A stretch of 40,403 nucleotides of DNA. Source: an uncultured delta proteobacterium. GTDB taxonomy: Bacteria > Myxococcota_A > Polyangia > Polyangiales > Ga0077539. A program made the position numbers and the translations under genes. The notes under the pieces were generated by a model, which was given only the letters and a program-made list of their open reading frames with translations, searched no databases and was not told where the DNA came from. Of this stretch, positions 1 to 7,082 are shown one piece after another (position 1 is the first letter of the stretch; the number at the start of each line of letters is the position of its first letter). Location of the stretch: positions 1-40,403 of the forward strand of contig CAIMWA010000278.1 of the NCBI GenBank assembly GCA_903845045.1. The letters run 5' to 3'.

Positions 1-198
1 ATCGCGGCCGAGCGCTTCCACAACGCGGGTGCGGTCACGAGCACGGCCTTGCTCTCGGTGCAGGCGGCGCGGGCGCAGGAGGTCGAGGCCGATGCGCCGA
101 CGGCGTACTCCGAGCTCTCGCGGGCGCAGTCGGCGTTTCAGCAGGCGATCACGGTCACGCAGAAGATCCTGCAGACCACCGCGGTTTCGCGGGGCTGA
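1..198 (+). CDS. flgL: FlgL-like hook-filament junction protein, C-terminal fragment
   Basis: Open from the first base in frame 1 to a TGA at 196-198; 65 residues are visible and the 5' part lies outside the window. The fragment is an amphipathic helix ending in LSRAQSAFQQAITVTQKILQ followed by TTAVSRG. This resembles the C-terminal D0 helix of FlgL (HAP3), where a 'LsqaqtalqAslavtskvLqttLld' pattern closes the protein. FlgL joins the hook to the flagellin filament. The position just before the flagellin locus fits. A flagellin C-terminus is less likely because the usual SxxLAQANQxPQxALxLL signature is absent. A strong hairpin follows, so this is probably the last gene of its operon. Confidence 0.72.
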   Translation: MAAERFHNAGAVTSTALLSVQAARAQEVEADAPTAYSELSRAQSAFQQAITVTQKILQTTAVSRG

Positions 199-235
199 CA
201 CAGGTCTTCGTCGCCGCTTGGCGAAAACGGCATCG

Positions 236-278
236 CGCGCCGACGCTCCCCGATGGATCGGGGGACGCCGGCGCGTTT
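236..278 (+). terminator. Strong hairpin terminator after the flgL-like gene
   Basis: The arms 236-253 and 258-275 pair over 18 positions (15 Watson-Crick, one G-U, two mismatches) around the tetraloop TGGA (254-257), followed by TTT at 276-278. It sits in the 94-bp gap between the convergent flgL-like and GT41-FkbM genes. It is read here as a rho-independent terminator for the plus strand. The T-run is short, as is common in high-GC genomes, and the hairpin may serve both directions. Confidence 0.65.
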
Positions 279-292
279 CCGTTGGGGGGGTC

Positions 293-3200
293 TCAGGTGC
301 CGGGGGCGAAGCGCTCGTCGAGGAGCTTCTTGCGACGCTCCATCGACGGCGTCATGAAGCCGACGTCGACGAGGGCGGTGTGCAGGTCGCGGGATGACCG
401 CTCGAGCGTGTAGCCCGACGCGGCGCGCAGGTGCTCGAGCTCATCGAGCACGGCGCCGAAGCAGTACGTGACCTCGTTCTTGTCGATGGAGATGCCGTCG
501 AAGCGCGGCGAGGGTACGAGGAACGGCTCGTCGAGCTCGAGGGCCGCGCCGTTGGTGAACCACTCGAAGGCGGTCTGCAGGGCGCCGACGGCGGTGACGC
601 GGATCCCGAGCGCGGCGGCGACCCGCGCGACGGTCACGAGGCGCGAGAGCGAAGGGTGGGCATCGAGGGAGTTGGACAACAGCTCCAACGCGATCTCGAG
701 GGACTGCACCCGCGCGCCGAGCGGCACCGCCGGGTCGTGCGCATCGAACCAGCGGTCGAGCGCCGTCTCGAGGAGGTCGCGACGCGGGTGCTGAGACTGC
801 CAGAAGGGCATGAGCTGCACGCCGTACTGGAACTGCGCGATGTCGTTCTGCCAGCGACCCGGCGCATGCGGACTCGGCTGGACCCGCGACGGCGTCGCAA
901 CCAGGCCTCGATCCGCGAGCTGCGCCGCGCGAGCGGGGCGGCAGAAGAAGACGTTCGTCGCCAGCTCGTCGAAGGCGAAGGTGTGGTGCGCGAGGGTGAG
1001 CACCCCGAGCGCGGGCACGAACCGGTAGCACTCGTAGCCGTGCGTCGCGAACGCCGCGCGGAGCGGACCCGTATCGTCGCCCGCACGGAGCGCCACCATC
1101 ACCAGCGGCGACTCGTCGTGGAGGAAGCCCTTCGCACCGGCGAGGATCGACAGCTCCTCGCCGGGAGCGTCGATGCGAAGGAACTCGACGTCGCGCACGC
1201 CATGAACATCGCGAAGGGCGTCGAGGGTGGACCCGGCGACGAGCTCGGTGTGGTCGTGGACGAGGCCGTTTCGGATGAGCGACGCACGTTCGGTGGCCCC
1301 GCCGACATGGAGCTTCGTCTCGCCCGTCCGGGACGTGACGGCCGCCTCGACGACGGTCACGTTTCCGAAGCCGTTGCGTGCGACGCCGGCTCGGAGAAAC
1401 GCCGCAGTGCGAGGCTCGGGTTCGACGGCCCAGACGCGTCCGTCGTTGCCAGCGCGCGCCGCGACGGAGAGCGCGTAGACTCCGTACCCCGCGCCGATGT
1501 CGAGGGCGCGGAACCCCGGCGTCGCAAGGATACGAACGAATCGGAGCTCCGAGTCGCTCCAGTCACCCTGCTCTCGCAAGGTGTAGGTGGTCAGCGACTC
1601 GAGGGACGGGGGAACGGCCAAACGAACGCCCCCGCAGTCGGCCAGCTCGAGCTCGTCGTCGCGGAGCTCGCAGGGACCGACGTCGGGAAGCTCCTTGCGC
1701 GGCGCGCCGTCGAGACTTCGTCGGAACGCCTCGCGGTACGCCGTCTCGAGCTCCTGGGCGAGCCGCTCCGGGGAGCCGACGGTGCTGGCAGCCCAGCGCT
1801 GCGCCAGGCTTCCGCGAAGCTGCGCGAGGCGCTCGGGATCGCGCGCGAGGGAGGTCGCGATGCGCACGTAGTCGGCTTCGGACTCCGCGACGAGCGACGC
1901 CTCGCCGAGGGCGGTGAGCAACGACGCGCTCACGCGGCCGGCGTGGTGGCGCCCGCGAAGGGCGACGACGGGCACGCCCACGGCGAGGGTCTCGCAGGTC
2001 GTGGTCGCGCCGTTGTAGGGGTAGGCGTCGAGGGCGATGTCCGTGTCGGCCTGGGACTGGAAGCCTTCGCGCCAGTCCTTCGTCATGTGGCGGAACTCGA
2101 GCCGGTCGGCAGCCACGCCGTCGGCCTCGAACCAGGCGCGCACGTGCGCGACGCTCTCCGGCTGCGCGAAGGCCAGGTGCTTGAGGATCATGCGCGAGCC
2201 GGGGACCTCGCGGAGGATCGCGGACCAGGTACGGACGCACGCGCGCGAGATCTTCGAGGCGTTGTTGAAGCTTCCGAAGGTCACGAAGCCGTTCTTCACC
2301 GATGGCGGGGCGGCGGGAACCGGCTCGATGGCCGAGCGCCACGCGAGGAACCCGCCCGGCAGGCGGAGCAGCGTCTCGGTGTGCAGGGCATCGCTCTCGC
2401 CCGGCGGGTCCGCGACGGCGTCGGTGACCCGGTAGTCCATGGTCGCGAGGCCGGTGGTGTCGGGGTAGCCGAGCCACGAGACCTGCACCGGGGCGGCGCG
2501 GCGCGCGAAGACCTCGAAGGCCGTCGCCGACGTCGGGCCCGCAAGGTCGACGAGCATGTCGATGCAGTCGTCCTGGATGCGACGGACGAGCGCCTTCTCG
2601 GTCAACGTCGATGCGTCGACCCAGTGATCGACCGCAGTTCGAAGCTGGGTCTGCACGTCGTCGTCGAACTTCGAAAGGCTGTAGGCGAAGACCTCGACCT
2701 GGACGCGGTCGTGGGACTTCACGACCGGAAGGAGGAACAGCCCCACGGGGTGACGGCGGAGGTCCTGCGACACGTACCCGATGCGCAGCCGACGATCGGC
2801 CGGACCTTGCGCGGTGCGCTGAGCGCGCTCCGACGCGAAGCGGCGCTCCAGCATCCGACCGAGGCGAACGTGATCGGCGAAGAGCTCGGCCGGCTCCCGT
2901 CCGTCGCCGGCGTGCATGACGAAGAGCCTGCTCGTCCAGGCGGTGAAGAGACCGGGTCGCAGATGCAGGGCCTCGGCGCTCGACTTCAACGAGTCGTCGA
3001 TGCGGCCGGCCGCCCAGAGCGCGTCCGCGAGTGCGACGTGGACCTCAGGGCGACCCGGCGCGAGGACCCGAGCGCGCTCGAGGAGCTTCATCGCGTCGCC
3101 CACCCGTCCTCCGTGGAGCAGCAGTCGGCCGAAGGTCGCGTGGGCGGCCCAGGAGTCGGGGTTGATCTGGACGGCTCGTCCGAGGCATCGGTGGGCCTCC

Positions 3201-3589
3201 TCGAGGTCGCCACGACGAAAGAGGATCTCGCCGAGGTTGTTCAGCGCGCGCACCTCGTCAGGGTTCGTGGCGAGCATCGCTCGGAACTGCGTCTCGGCCT
3301 CGTCGACGCGCCCGTCGCGCAGCAGCGATGCACCCCAAGAGTTGCGAACGTTGGCGTCGGCGGGTGCCGCGGCGGCGGCGCGCTCATAGAGCTCGAACGC
3401 CTCGGTCTTGCGGCCCAAGGAGTGAAGCAGATCGCCGAGGTTGCCGAGCGCGGGCGCGAGCTTCGGGAACTCGGAGAGCACGCGACGATACGCCCGCTCG
3501 GCGGCCTCGGGGCGGCCGCCCTTGTGATGCTCCACGGCCTCGTGAAAGAGAGCCTCGGCTTCGACGGGAACCTCGTGCGTAGCGGTCAT
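293..3589 (-). CDS. TPR + SPINDLY/O-GlcNAc-transferase-like (GT41) + FkbM methyltransferase fusion
   Basis: A 1098-residue three-part protein. Residues about 10-255 are TPR repeats (e.g. ALNNLGEILFRRGDLEEAHR). About 270-640 are a GT41 domain with the family's landmarks: GYVSQDLRRHPVG near its start, WLGYPDTTGLATMDYRVTD, FGSFNNASKIS with the sugar-nucleotide lysine, and DAYPYNGATTTCETLAVGVP. About 655-880 are an FkbM-type SAM methyltransferase (ALDIGAGYGVYALS; VEFLRIDAPGEE). About 905-1098 are an uncharacterised helical domain also found at the end of the protein at 25764-27128. The ATG at 3589 is chosen because the TPRs follow at once; an upstream extension to 3703 would be Arg-rich and low-complexity. 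It is divergent from fliC. Caulobacter FlmG, also TPR plus glycosyltransferase, glycosylates flagellin, so the inferred role is an initiating flagellin O-glycosyltransferase coupled to methylation. Confidence 0.88.
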   Translation of the reverse strand: MTATHEVPVEAEALFHEAVEHHKGGRPEAAERAYRRVLSEFPKLAPALGNLGDLLHSLGRKTEAFELYERAAAAAPADANVRNSWGASLLRDGRVDEAETQFRAMLATNPDEVRALNNLGEILFRRGDLEEAHRCLGRAVQINPDSWAAHATFGRLLLHGGRVGDAMKLLERARVLAPGRPEVHVALADALWAAGRIDDSLKSSAEALHLRPGLFTAWTSRLFVMHAGDGREPAELFADHVRLGRMLERRFASERAQRTAQGPADRRLRIGYVSQDLRRHPVGLFLLPVVKSHDRVQVEVFAYSLSKFDDDVQTQLRTAVDHWVDASTLTEKALVRRIQDDCIDMLVDLAGPTSATAFEVFARRAAPVQVSWLGYPDTTGLATMDYRVTDAVADPPGESDALHTETLLRLPGGFLAWRSAIEPVPAAPPSVKNGFVTFGSFNNASKISRACVRTWSAILREVPGSRMILKHLAFAQPESVAHVRAWFEADGVAADRLEFRHMTKDWREGFQSQADTDIALDAYPYNGATTTCETLAVGVPVVALRGRHHAGRVSASLLTALGEASLVAESEADYVRIATSLARDPERLAQLRGSLAQRWAASTVGSPERLAQELETAYREAFRRSLDGAPRKELPDVGPCELRDDELELADCGGVRLAVPPSLESLTTYTLREQGDWSDSELRFVRILATPGFRALDIGAGYGVYALSVAARAGNDGRVWAVEPEPRTAAFLRAGVARNGFGNVTVVEAAVTSRTGETKLHVGGATERASLIRNGLVHDHTELVAGSTLDALRDVHGVRDVEFLRIDAPGEELSILAGAKGFLHDESPLVMVALRAGDDTGPLRAAFATHGYECYRFVPALGVLTLAHHTFAFDELATNVFFCRPARAAQLADRGLVATPSRVQPSPHAPGRWQNDIAQFQYGVQLMPFWQSQHPRRDLLETALDRWFDAHDPAVPLGARVQSLEIALELLSNSLDAHPSLSRLVTVARVAAALGIRVTAVGALQTAFEWFTNGAALELDEPFLVPSPRFDGISIDKNEVTYCFGAVLDELEHLRAASGYTLERSSRDLHTALVDVGFMTPSMERRKKLLDERFAPGT

Positions 3590-3665
3590 GAGCCGAAATT
3601 CTGCACGTTGCGGACCAACTCGCGCGGCGTCCAGCCCCGTCGCGGAGCGGCGTCTCGGGGGCGGT

Positions 3666-3680
3666 TGGCGCGCCGCGAGC
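3666..3680 (+). promoter_or_regulatory. Possible sigma-54 promoter for fliC
   Basis: TGGCGC-N5-GAGC keeps the GG and GC dinucleotides of the TGGCAC-N5-TTGC consensus at the correct spacing and matches five of six -24 bases. The -12 TT is replaced by GA. Transcription would start near 3692, leaving a leader of about 112 nt before fliC. Flagellins in many proteobacteria use sigma-54 or sigma-28, and a sigma-54 activator gene begins at 39849. In GC-rich DNA such partial matches arise by chance, so this is a candidate only. Confidence 0.22.
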
Positions 3681-3792
3681 CGCCCAAGAAATTTTCCATG
3701 CAAGGTCTACGAGGGGTGGCCGTTCACCGGGGGGCCAGGGATCCAAGCGTCCTTGCGACGGAGGCCACTGGGGCCGCCGTCAAACCCTCTAC

Positions 3793-3796
3793 GAGG
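3793..3796 (+). promoter_or_regulatory. fliC ribosome binding site within a repeated leader motif
   Basis: GAGG lies 8 nt before the fliC ATG at 3805. It is the end of a 9-bp motif TCTACGAGG (3788-3796) that also occurs at 3706-3714 in the same leader. The flanking AAACC (3782-3786) and GGTTT (3795-3799) can pair and would partly hide the ribosome site. The 5-bp stem is weak, so any translational control is speculative. Confidence 0.45.
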
Positions 3797-3804
3797 TTTC
3801 TACC

Positions 3805-4635
3805 ATGGGTCTGTTCATCCAAACGAACGTCGGTTCTCTCATCGCCGCCGGAAACCTGCAGAACACGCAGGGGAACCTGGCGCTCAACTTCCAGAAGCTC
3901 TCCAGCGGCTTCCGGATCAACAGCGCCGCCGACGACGCCGCCGGCCTCGGCATCAGCAAGCGCCTCTCGGCGCAGCAGGGCGGCTACACGGTCGCGATGC
4001 GCAACGCGTCGGACGCCATCTCGATGGCCTCCACCGCTGACGGCGCGGCGAACGAGATCCACTCGCTGCTCGACCGTATGCGCCAGCTCGCGGTGCAGTC
4101 GGCGAACGGCACGAACAGCACCAACGACAGCGCGAACCTCGACACCGAGTTCCAGTCGGCGCTGAGCGAAATCGGCCGCATCATCAACGTCACGACGTAC
4201 AACGGCGCGTCGCTGCTCAACAACTCCACGGCGACGACGTTCCAGGTCGGCATCAACAACAGCTCGAACGACCAGCTGACGCTGACCTTCGGCGGCGCTT
4301 CGCTCGCCAGCCTCGGCATCAGCAACGCCACCACGAACATCAACGGCCAGTCGAACGCGCAGGCCGCGATCACCACGATCGACACGGCGATCACCTCGCT
4401 CAGCGGCATCCGTGAGAACTTCGGTTCGATCGTGAACCGGCTCCAGTCGACGGTGAACAACCTCCAGTCGGTGTCGACGAACCTCGCCGCCGCTATCTCG
4501 CGCATCCGCGACACGGACATCGCGTCGGAGACCTCGGCGCTCTCGCGGAACCAGGTGCTCTCGCAGGCCGGCGCCGCCGTGCTCGCGCAGGCGAACCAGA
4601 CCCCGCAGATCGCGCTCACGCTGCTCCGCGGCTGA
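3805..4635 (+). CDS. fliC: Flagellin (filament subunit)
   Basis: 276 residues, short for a flagellin. The N-terminal D0/D1 region shows LNFQKLSSGFRINSAADDAA and GLGISKRLSAQ, the classic flagellin signature. The C-terminal D0 ends in LAQANQTPQIALTLLRG, the standard polymerisation/export helix. The middle (about residues 130-195) is a short Ser/Thr/Asn-rich stretch, so the outer D2/D3 domains are essentially absent. A GAGG ribosome site precedes the ATG. fliD, fliS and flaG follow on the same strand, and a GT41-FkbM fusion is divergently encoded. The many Ser/Thr residues in the exposed D1 region are plausible O-glycan acceptors given the surrounding glycosylation genes; that is inference. It is the only complete flagellin gene in the window. 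Confidence 0.97.
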   Translation: MGLFIQTNVGSLIAAGNLQNTQGNLALNFQKLSSGFRINSAADDAAGLGISKRLSAQQGGYTVAMRNASDAISMASTADGAANEIHSLLDRMRQLAVQSANGTNSTNDSANLDTEFQSALSEIGRIINVTTYNGASLLNNSTATTFQVGINNSSNDQLTLTFGGASLASLGISNATTNINGQSNAQAAITTIDTAITSLSGIRENFGSIVNRLQSTVNNLQSVSTNLAAAISRIRDTDIASETSALSRNQVLSQAGAAVLAQANQTPQIALTLLRG

Positions 4636-4655
4636 TCGTTTCTGGTAGCATGGGG

Positions 4656-4691
4656 GCGTAGGCTGCGGCGATGGTCCGCAGCCTGCGCTTT
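4656..4691 (+). terminator. Terminator/attenuator hairpin between fliC and fliD
   Basis: The arms 4656-4668 and 4676-4688 pair over 13 bp (nine contiguous perfect pairs AGGCTGCGG/CCGCAGCCT, then one G-U and three more pairs) around a 7-nt loop, followed by TTT at 4689-4691. Placed 20 bp after the fliC stop and just before the fliD ribosome site. It would end most flagellin transcripts and let limited read-through into fliD, matching the large excess of flagellin over cap protein needed for a filament. Confidence 0.7.
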
Positions 4692-4708
4692 CCCGCAGGA
4701 GGAACTCG

Positions 4709-6064
4709 ATGACGATCAACAACGCGTTCGGTACGAGTCAGTACGGGTTCGGTCTCAATCCGTCGGGGCTCGACACTGCAAGCATCGTCACGAAGCTCGT
4801 CGGCATCCGGAGCCAGACGCTCACCGCGATGCAGACGAACTTGAACAACGCGAGTTCGGCCGCGTCGACGGTCTCGACCTTCGCGTCGCATCTCTCCGCG
4901 CTATCAAGCGCCGCCTCGGATCTGTCCTTTCCGACGGGGTTCAACGCGACCGGCGCGTCGTCCTCCGACTCGTCGTATGTGACCGCGAGCCCTTCGTACG
5001 GCGGGGTGCCAGGGTCGTACTCGTTGGATGTCGCGCAACTCGCCTCGGAGCAGCGTACCCGTAGCAACACCTTCGCTTCGAGTTCCACAGCGCTGGGGCT
5101 GTCGGGTTCGTTGAGCGTGCAGGTGGGGTCGGGCACGCCGGTCTCGCTGACCATTGCGGGGACGGACACTCTCAACGACATCGCGACGAAGATCAGCTCG
5201 GCGGGGCTGCGGGTGAACGCGTCGGTGATCTACGACGGCTCGAACTACCGCATGCTGGTGCGCGGCCTTGACACCGGAGCGTCGAACGCCGTGACGCTGA
5301 CAGAGGGGTCGCCGGCGCTCGCCTCGGCTCTCGGCTTGAGCACGCCCGCGAACACCTATCAGCACGCCCAGGATTCAGCCTTCACCGTGGACGGCGTTTC
5401 GATGACCCGTCCGACAAATCAGATTTCGGGTGCCATTCCCGGGGTGACGATGGCGTTGGTGCGGCCGACGACCTCTTCGGTGACGGTATCGGTCACCACG
5501 GACTCCTCGACCGTGGCGGCAAACGTGCAGGCGTTCGTCAACGCCTACAACCAGGTCGTGTACGACAGCCACAACGCGACCGGGTACGGTGGTCAGAAGG
5601 CATCAAATCCTCTGCTGCAGTCGGACCGTGTTTTCCGCAGCGCGCTGGACCAGATGAGCAACCTGGTCGGGTCGGTGGTTCCCGGAACGAGCGGCGCCTA
5701 CACGACGCTCCGGAGCGTCGGCGTCTCGCTGCAGAACGACGGCACGCTGTCGTTCAGCAGCAGCACCTTCGCGGCGGCGATGACCGCGGATCCGACGGCG
5801 GTGTCGAAGATCTTCGTCACCGACGCTTCGAACGGGTCCACGGGCGTGATGTCGTCGTTTCGGACGGTCGTGAACGGGTTCATCGGCACGTCCTCGTCGC
5901 CGGCGAACGCCGAGGCCTCGGCGATGAGCCAGAGGGCTACGGCCATCCAGGCTCAGATTCGTGACGAGCAGGCGCGGATCACGACTTACCAGACCAACCT
6001 CCAGACGCAGTTCACGAACATGGAGATCAACGTCGCCAAGTACAAGGCGATGCTGAACGGGTGA
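4709..6064 (+). CDS. fliD: Flagellar filament cap protein FliD (HAP2)
   Basis: 451 residues, a usual length for FliD. The N-terminal region (about 10-105) has the FliD_N pattern GLNPSGLDTASIVTKLVGI. The C-terminal domain (about 215-445) includes QAFVNAYNQVVYD and ends in a long coiled-coil (RDEQARITTYQTNLQTQFTN) that closes with YKAMLNG. FliD caps the growing filament and guides flagellin insertion outside the cell. The start is supported by a strong AGGAGG at 4697-4702, 6 nt before the ATG. It is the first gene after the fliC terminator, with fliS 7 nt downstream, so fliD-fliS form a tight pair. No anomalies are seen. Confidence 0.95.
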   Translation: MTINNAFGTSQYGFGLNPSGLDTASIVTKLVGIRSQTLTAMQTNLNNASSAASTVSTFASHLSALSSAASDLSFPTGFNATGASSSDSSYVTASPSYGGVPGSYSLDVAQLASEQRTRSNTFASSSTALGLSGSLSVQVGSGTPVSLTIAGTDTLNDIATKISSAGLRVNASVIYDGSNYRMLVRGLDTGASNAVTLTEGSPALASALGLSTPANTYQHAQDSAFTVDGVSMTRPTNQISGAIPGVTMALVRPTTSSVTVSVTTDSSTVAANVQAFVNAYNQVVYDSHNATGYGGQKASNPLLQSDRVFRSALDQMSNLVGSVVPGTSGAYTTLRSVGVSLQNDGTLSFSSSTFAAAMTADPTAVSKIFVTDASNGSTGVMSSFRTVVNGFIGTSSSPANAEASAMSQRATAIQAQIRDEQARITTYQTNLQTQFTNMEINVAKYKAMLNG

Positions 6065-6071
6065 ACGGACG

Positions 6072-6464
6072 ATGACGCCCTCAAGCATTCTCGCGCGGTA
6101 CGGAGCGGTCCAGGTTTCGACGAGCACGCCGGGTCAGGTGCTGGTGATGCTCTACGACGGGCTGTTCCGGTTCATGGCCGAGGCGCGCCTGGCGATGGGG
6201 CAAAAGCGTCGCGGGCGGGCCGGCGAGTTGATCGGCCGGGCGCACGCGATCCTGGACATGCTGAACGCCACGCTCGAGCCGAAGCATGCTCCGGAGCTCT
6301 GCGCGAACCTCGAGGCGTTGTACCTGTTCTGCATGGATCGTCTCATCGAGGCGAACGTCGAGAACAAGCCCGAGAAGATCGACGAAGTGATCAAGGTCCT
6401 CGCGCCTCTGCGCGACGCGTGGCGGCAGGTCGTGGCGGGGCCCGAGGCTGCGCCGGGGCCGTGA
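6072..6464 (+). CDS. fliS: Flagellar export chaperone FliS
   Basis: 130 residues, the usual size for FliS. It starts with the conserved tyrosine region (RYGAVQVSTSTPGQVLVMLY, then DGLFRFM), where the family has 'Y...v.tasp.kLi.mLYdga'. The rest is four-helix-bundle-like and ends in DAWRQVV, matching the 'l..LR.aW' FliS ending. FliS binds the flagellin C-terminus in the cytoplasm to prevent premature polymerisation before export. It lies 7 nt after fliD with no terminator, so co-transcription is likely. Its presence beside fliC supports that the flagellin is exported and used. Confidence 0.93.
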   Translation: MTPSSILARYGAVQVSTSTPGQVLVMLYDGLFRFMAEARLAMGQKRRGRAGELIGRAHAILDMLNATLEPKHAPELCANLEALYLFCMDRLIEANVENKPEKIDEVIKVLAPLRDAWRQVVAGPEAAPGP

Positions 6465-6567
6465 GTTGGGTCGGCCAGCATCCTGTTGCAATGAGCGCGG
6501 GAGCGGCGTAGGGAAACGCAAGGGTCACAGGGTCCACGAGAGTGGTCAGGGGAAACGGGTAGGCAAC

Positions 6568-6975
6568 ATGGGTCTCAGTCCAATCGGGTCGGCGGTTCCA
6601 CAGCCGGTATCGCCCATCGAGCGCGAGCAACCGGTGAGGTCGGGGACCGACAACGGCATCGTGTACCGCGTCGACACGACGTTCGACCCGAACACCCGCC
6701 CTGCGGAGGCCACCCAGCAGGCCAAGAACCAGCCGGATCTCACGAAGCAGGACCCCGCGGCGCTGCGCGACCTGATCGAGCGTGCCAACGAGCACCTCCA
6801 GGCCGGAAGCGCGTTCATCGCGTTCAGTGTCGACCCCTCAACGAAGCAGGTGGTGACCACGCTGCGCGACGCGCGGACCAACGAGGTCATCCGGCAGATC
6901 CCGTCGGAGGCGGTCATCCAGATCGCGAAGTCGATCGACAGGCTCGAGTCGATCCTGGTCAAAGAGCGGGTCTGA
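6568..6975 (+). CDS. flaG: FlaG-family protein
   Basis: 135 residues. The N-terminal half is Pro/Gln-rich and variable. The C-terminal half (about 70-135) has the FlaG pattern: a leading 'FsVDpstkqvVttLrDa' strand, then TNEVIRQIPSEAVIQIAKSI. The EVIRQIP core is the family hallmark. FlaG proteins influence filament length or stability in Vibrio, Campylobacter and Pseudomonas; the mechanism is not settled. The ATG at 6568 is chosen over an earlier in-frame start (6466) because the homologous region fits it and an AGG precedes it. It follows fliS after a 103-bp gap that holds no recognisable gene. Confidence 0.88.
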   Translation: MGLSPIGSAVPQPVSPIEREQPVRSGTDNGIVYRVDTTFDPNTRPAEATQQAKNQPDLTKQDPAALRDLIERANEHLQAGSAFIAFSVDPSTKQVVTTLRDARTNEVIRQIPSEAVIQIAKSIDRLESILVKERV

Positions 6976-6990
6976 TACACTTGAGGCGTG

Positions 6991-7005
6991 GCCCCGGTCC
7001 GGGGC
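6991..7005. repeat. Palindrome centred on GGTCC between flaG and the first glycosyltransferase
   Basis: GCCCCGGTCCGGGGC is a perfect inverted repeat around a central T, 15 nt after the flaG stop. It can form a 5-bp GC stem with a GGTCC loop. No T-run follows, so it is a poor classical terminator; a protein-binding site is possible. A similar CGGTCCG-centred palindrome lies at 37118-37132 at the far border of the glycosyltransferase region. Confidence 0.5.
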
Positions 7006-7082
7006 ATACGCGCGTGATCGGCCCGCCATCCGCCGACTGAACTCACCGTTCGACGCCTTGCACCCGGTTGGAAGGTCGTTTC

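Noticed and set aside
3602..3617. Sigma-54-like TGGTCC-N5-GTGC on the minus strand before the GT41-FkbM gene
   Set aside because: Spacing is right, but the start would fall at the ATG itself, giving a leaderless transcript, and the -24 box has two mismatches.
431..4165. A 1244-codon plus-strand frame antisense to the GT41-FkbM fusion and running into fliC
   Set aside because: It is a mirror of high-GC coding DNA on the other strand, is Arg/Glu/Gly-rich with no motifs, and overlaps two well-supported genes.
4643..4657. Sigma-54-like TGGTAG-N5-GGGC before fliD, and a similar TGGCCG-N5-GCGC at 38583-38597 before the fliO-like gene
   Set aside because: Only the invariant GG and GC are kept; such matches are expected often at this GC content, and the first overlaps a terminator stem.
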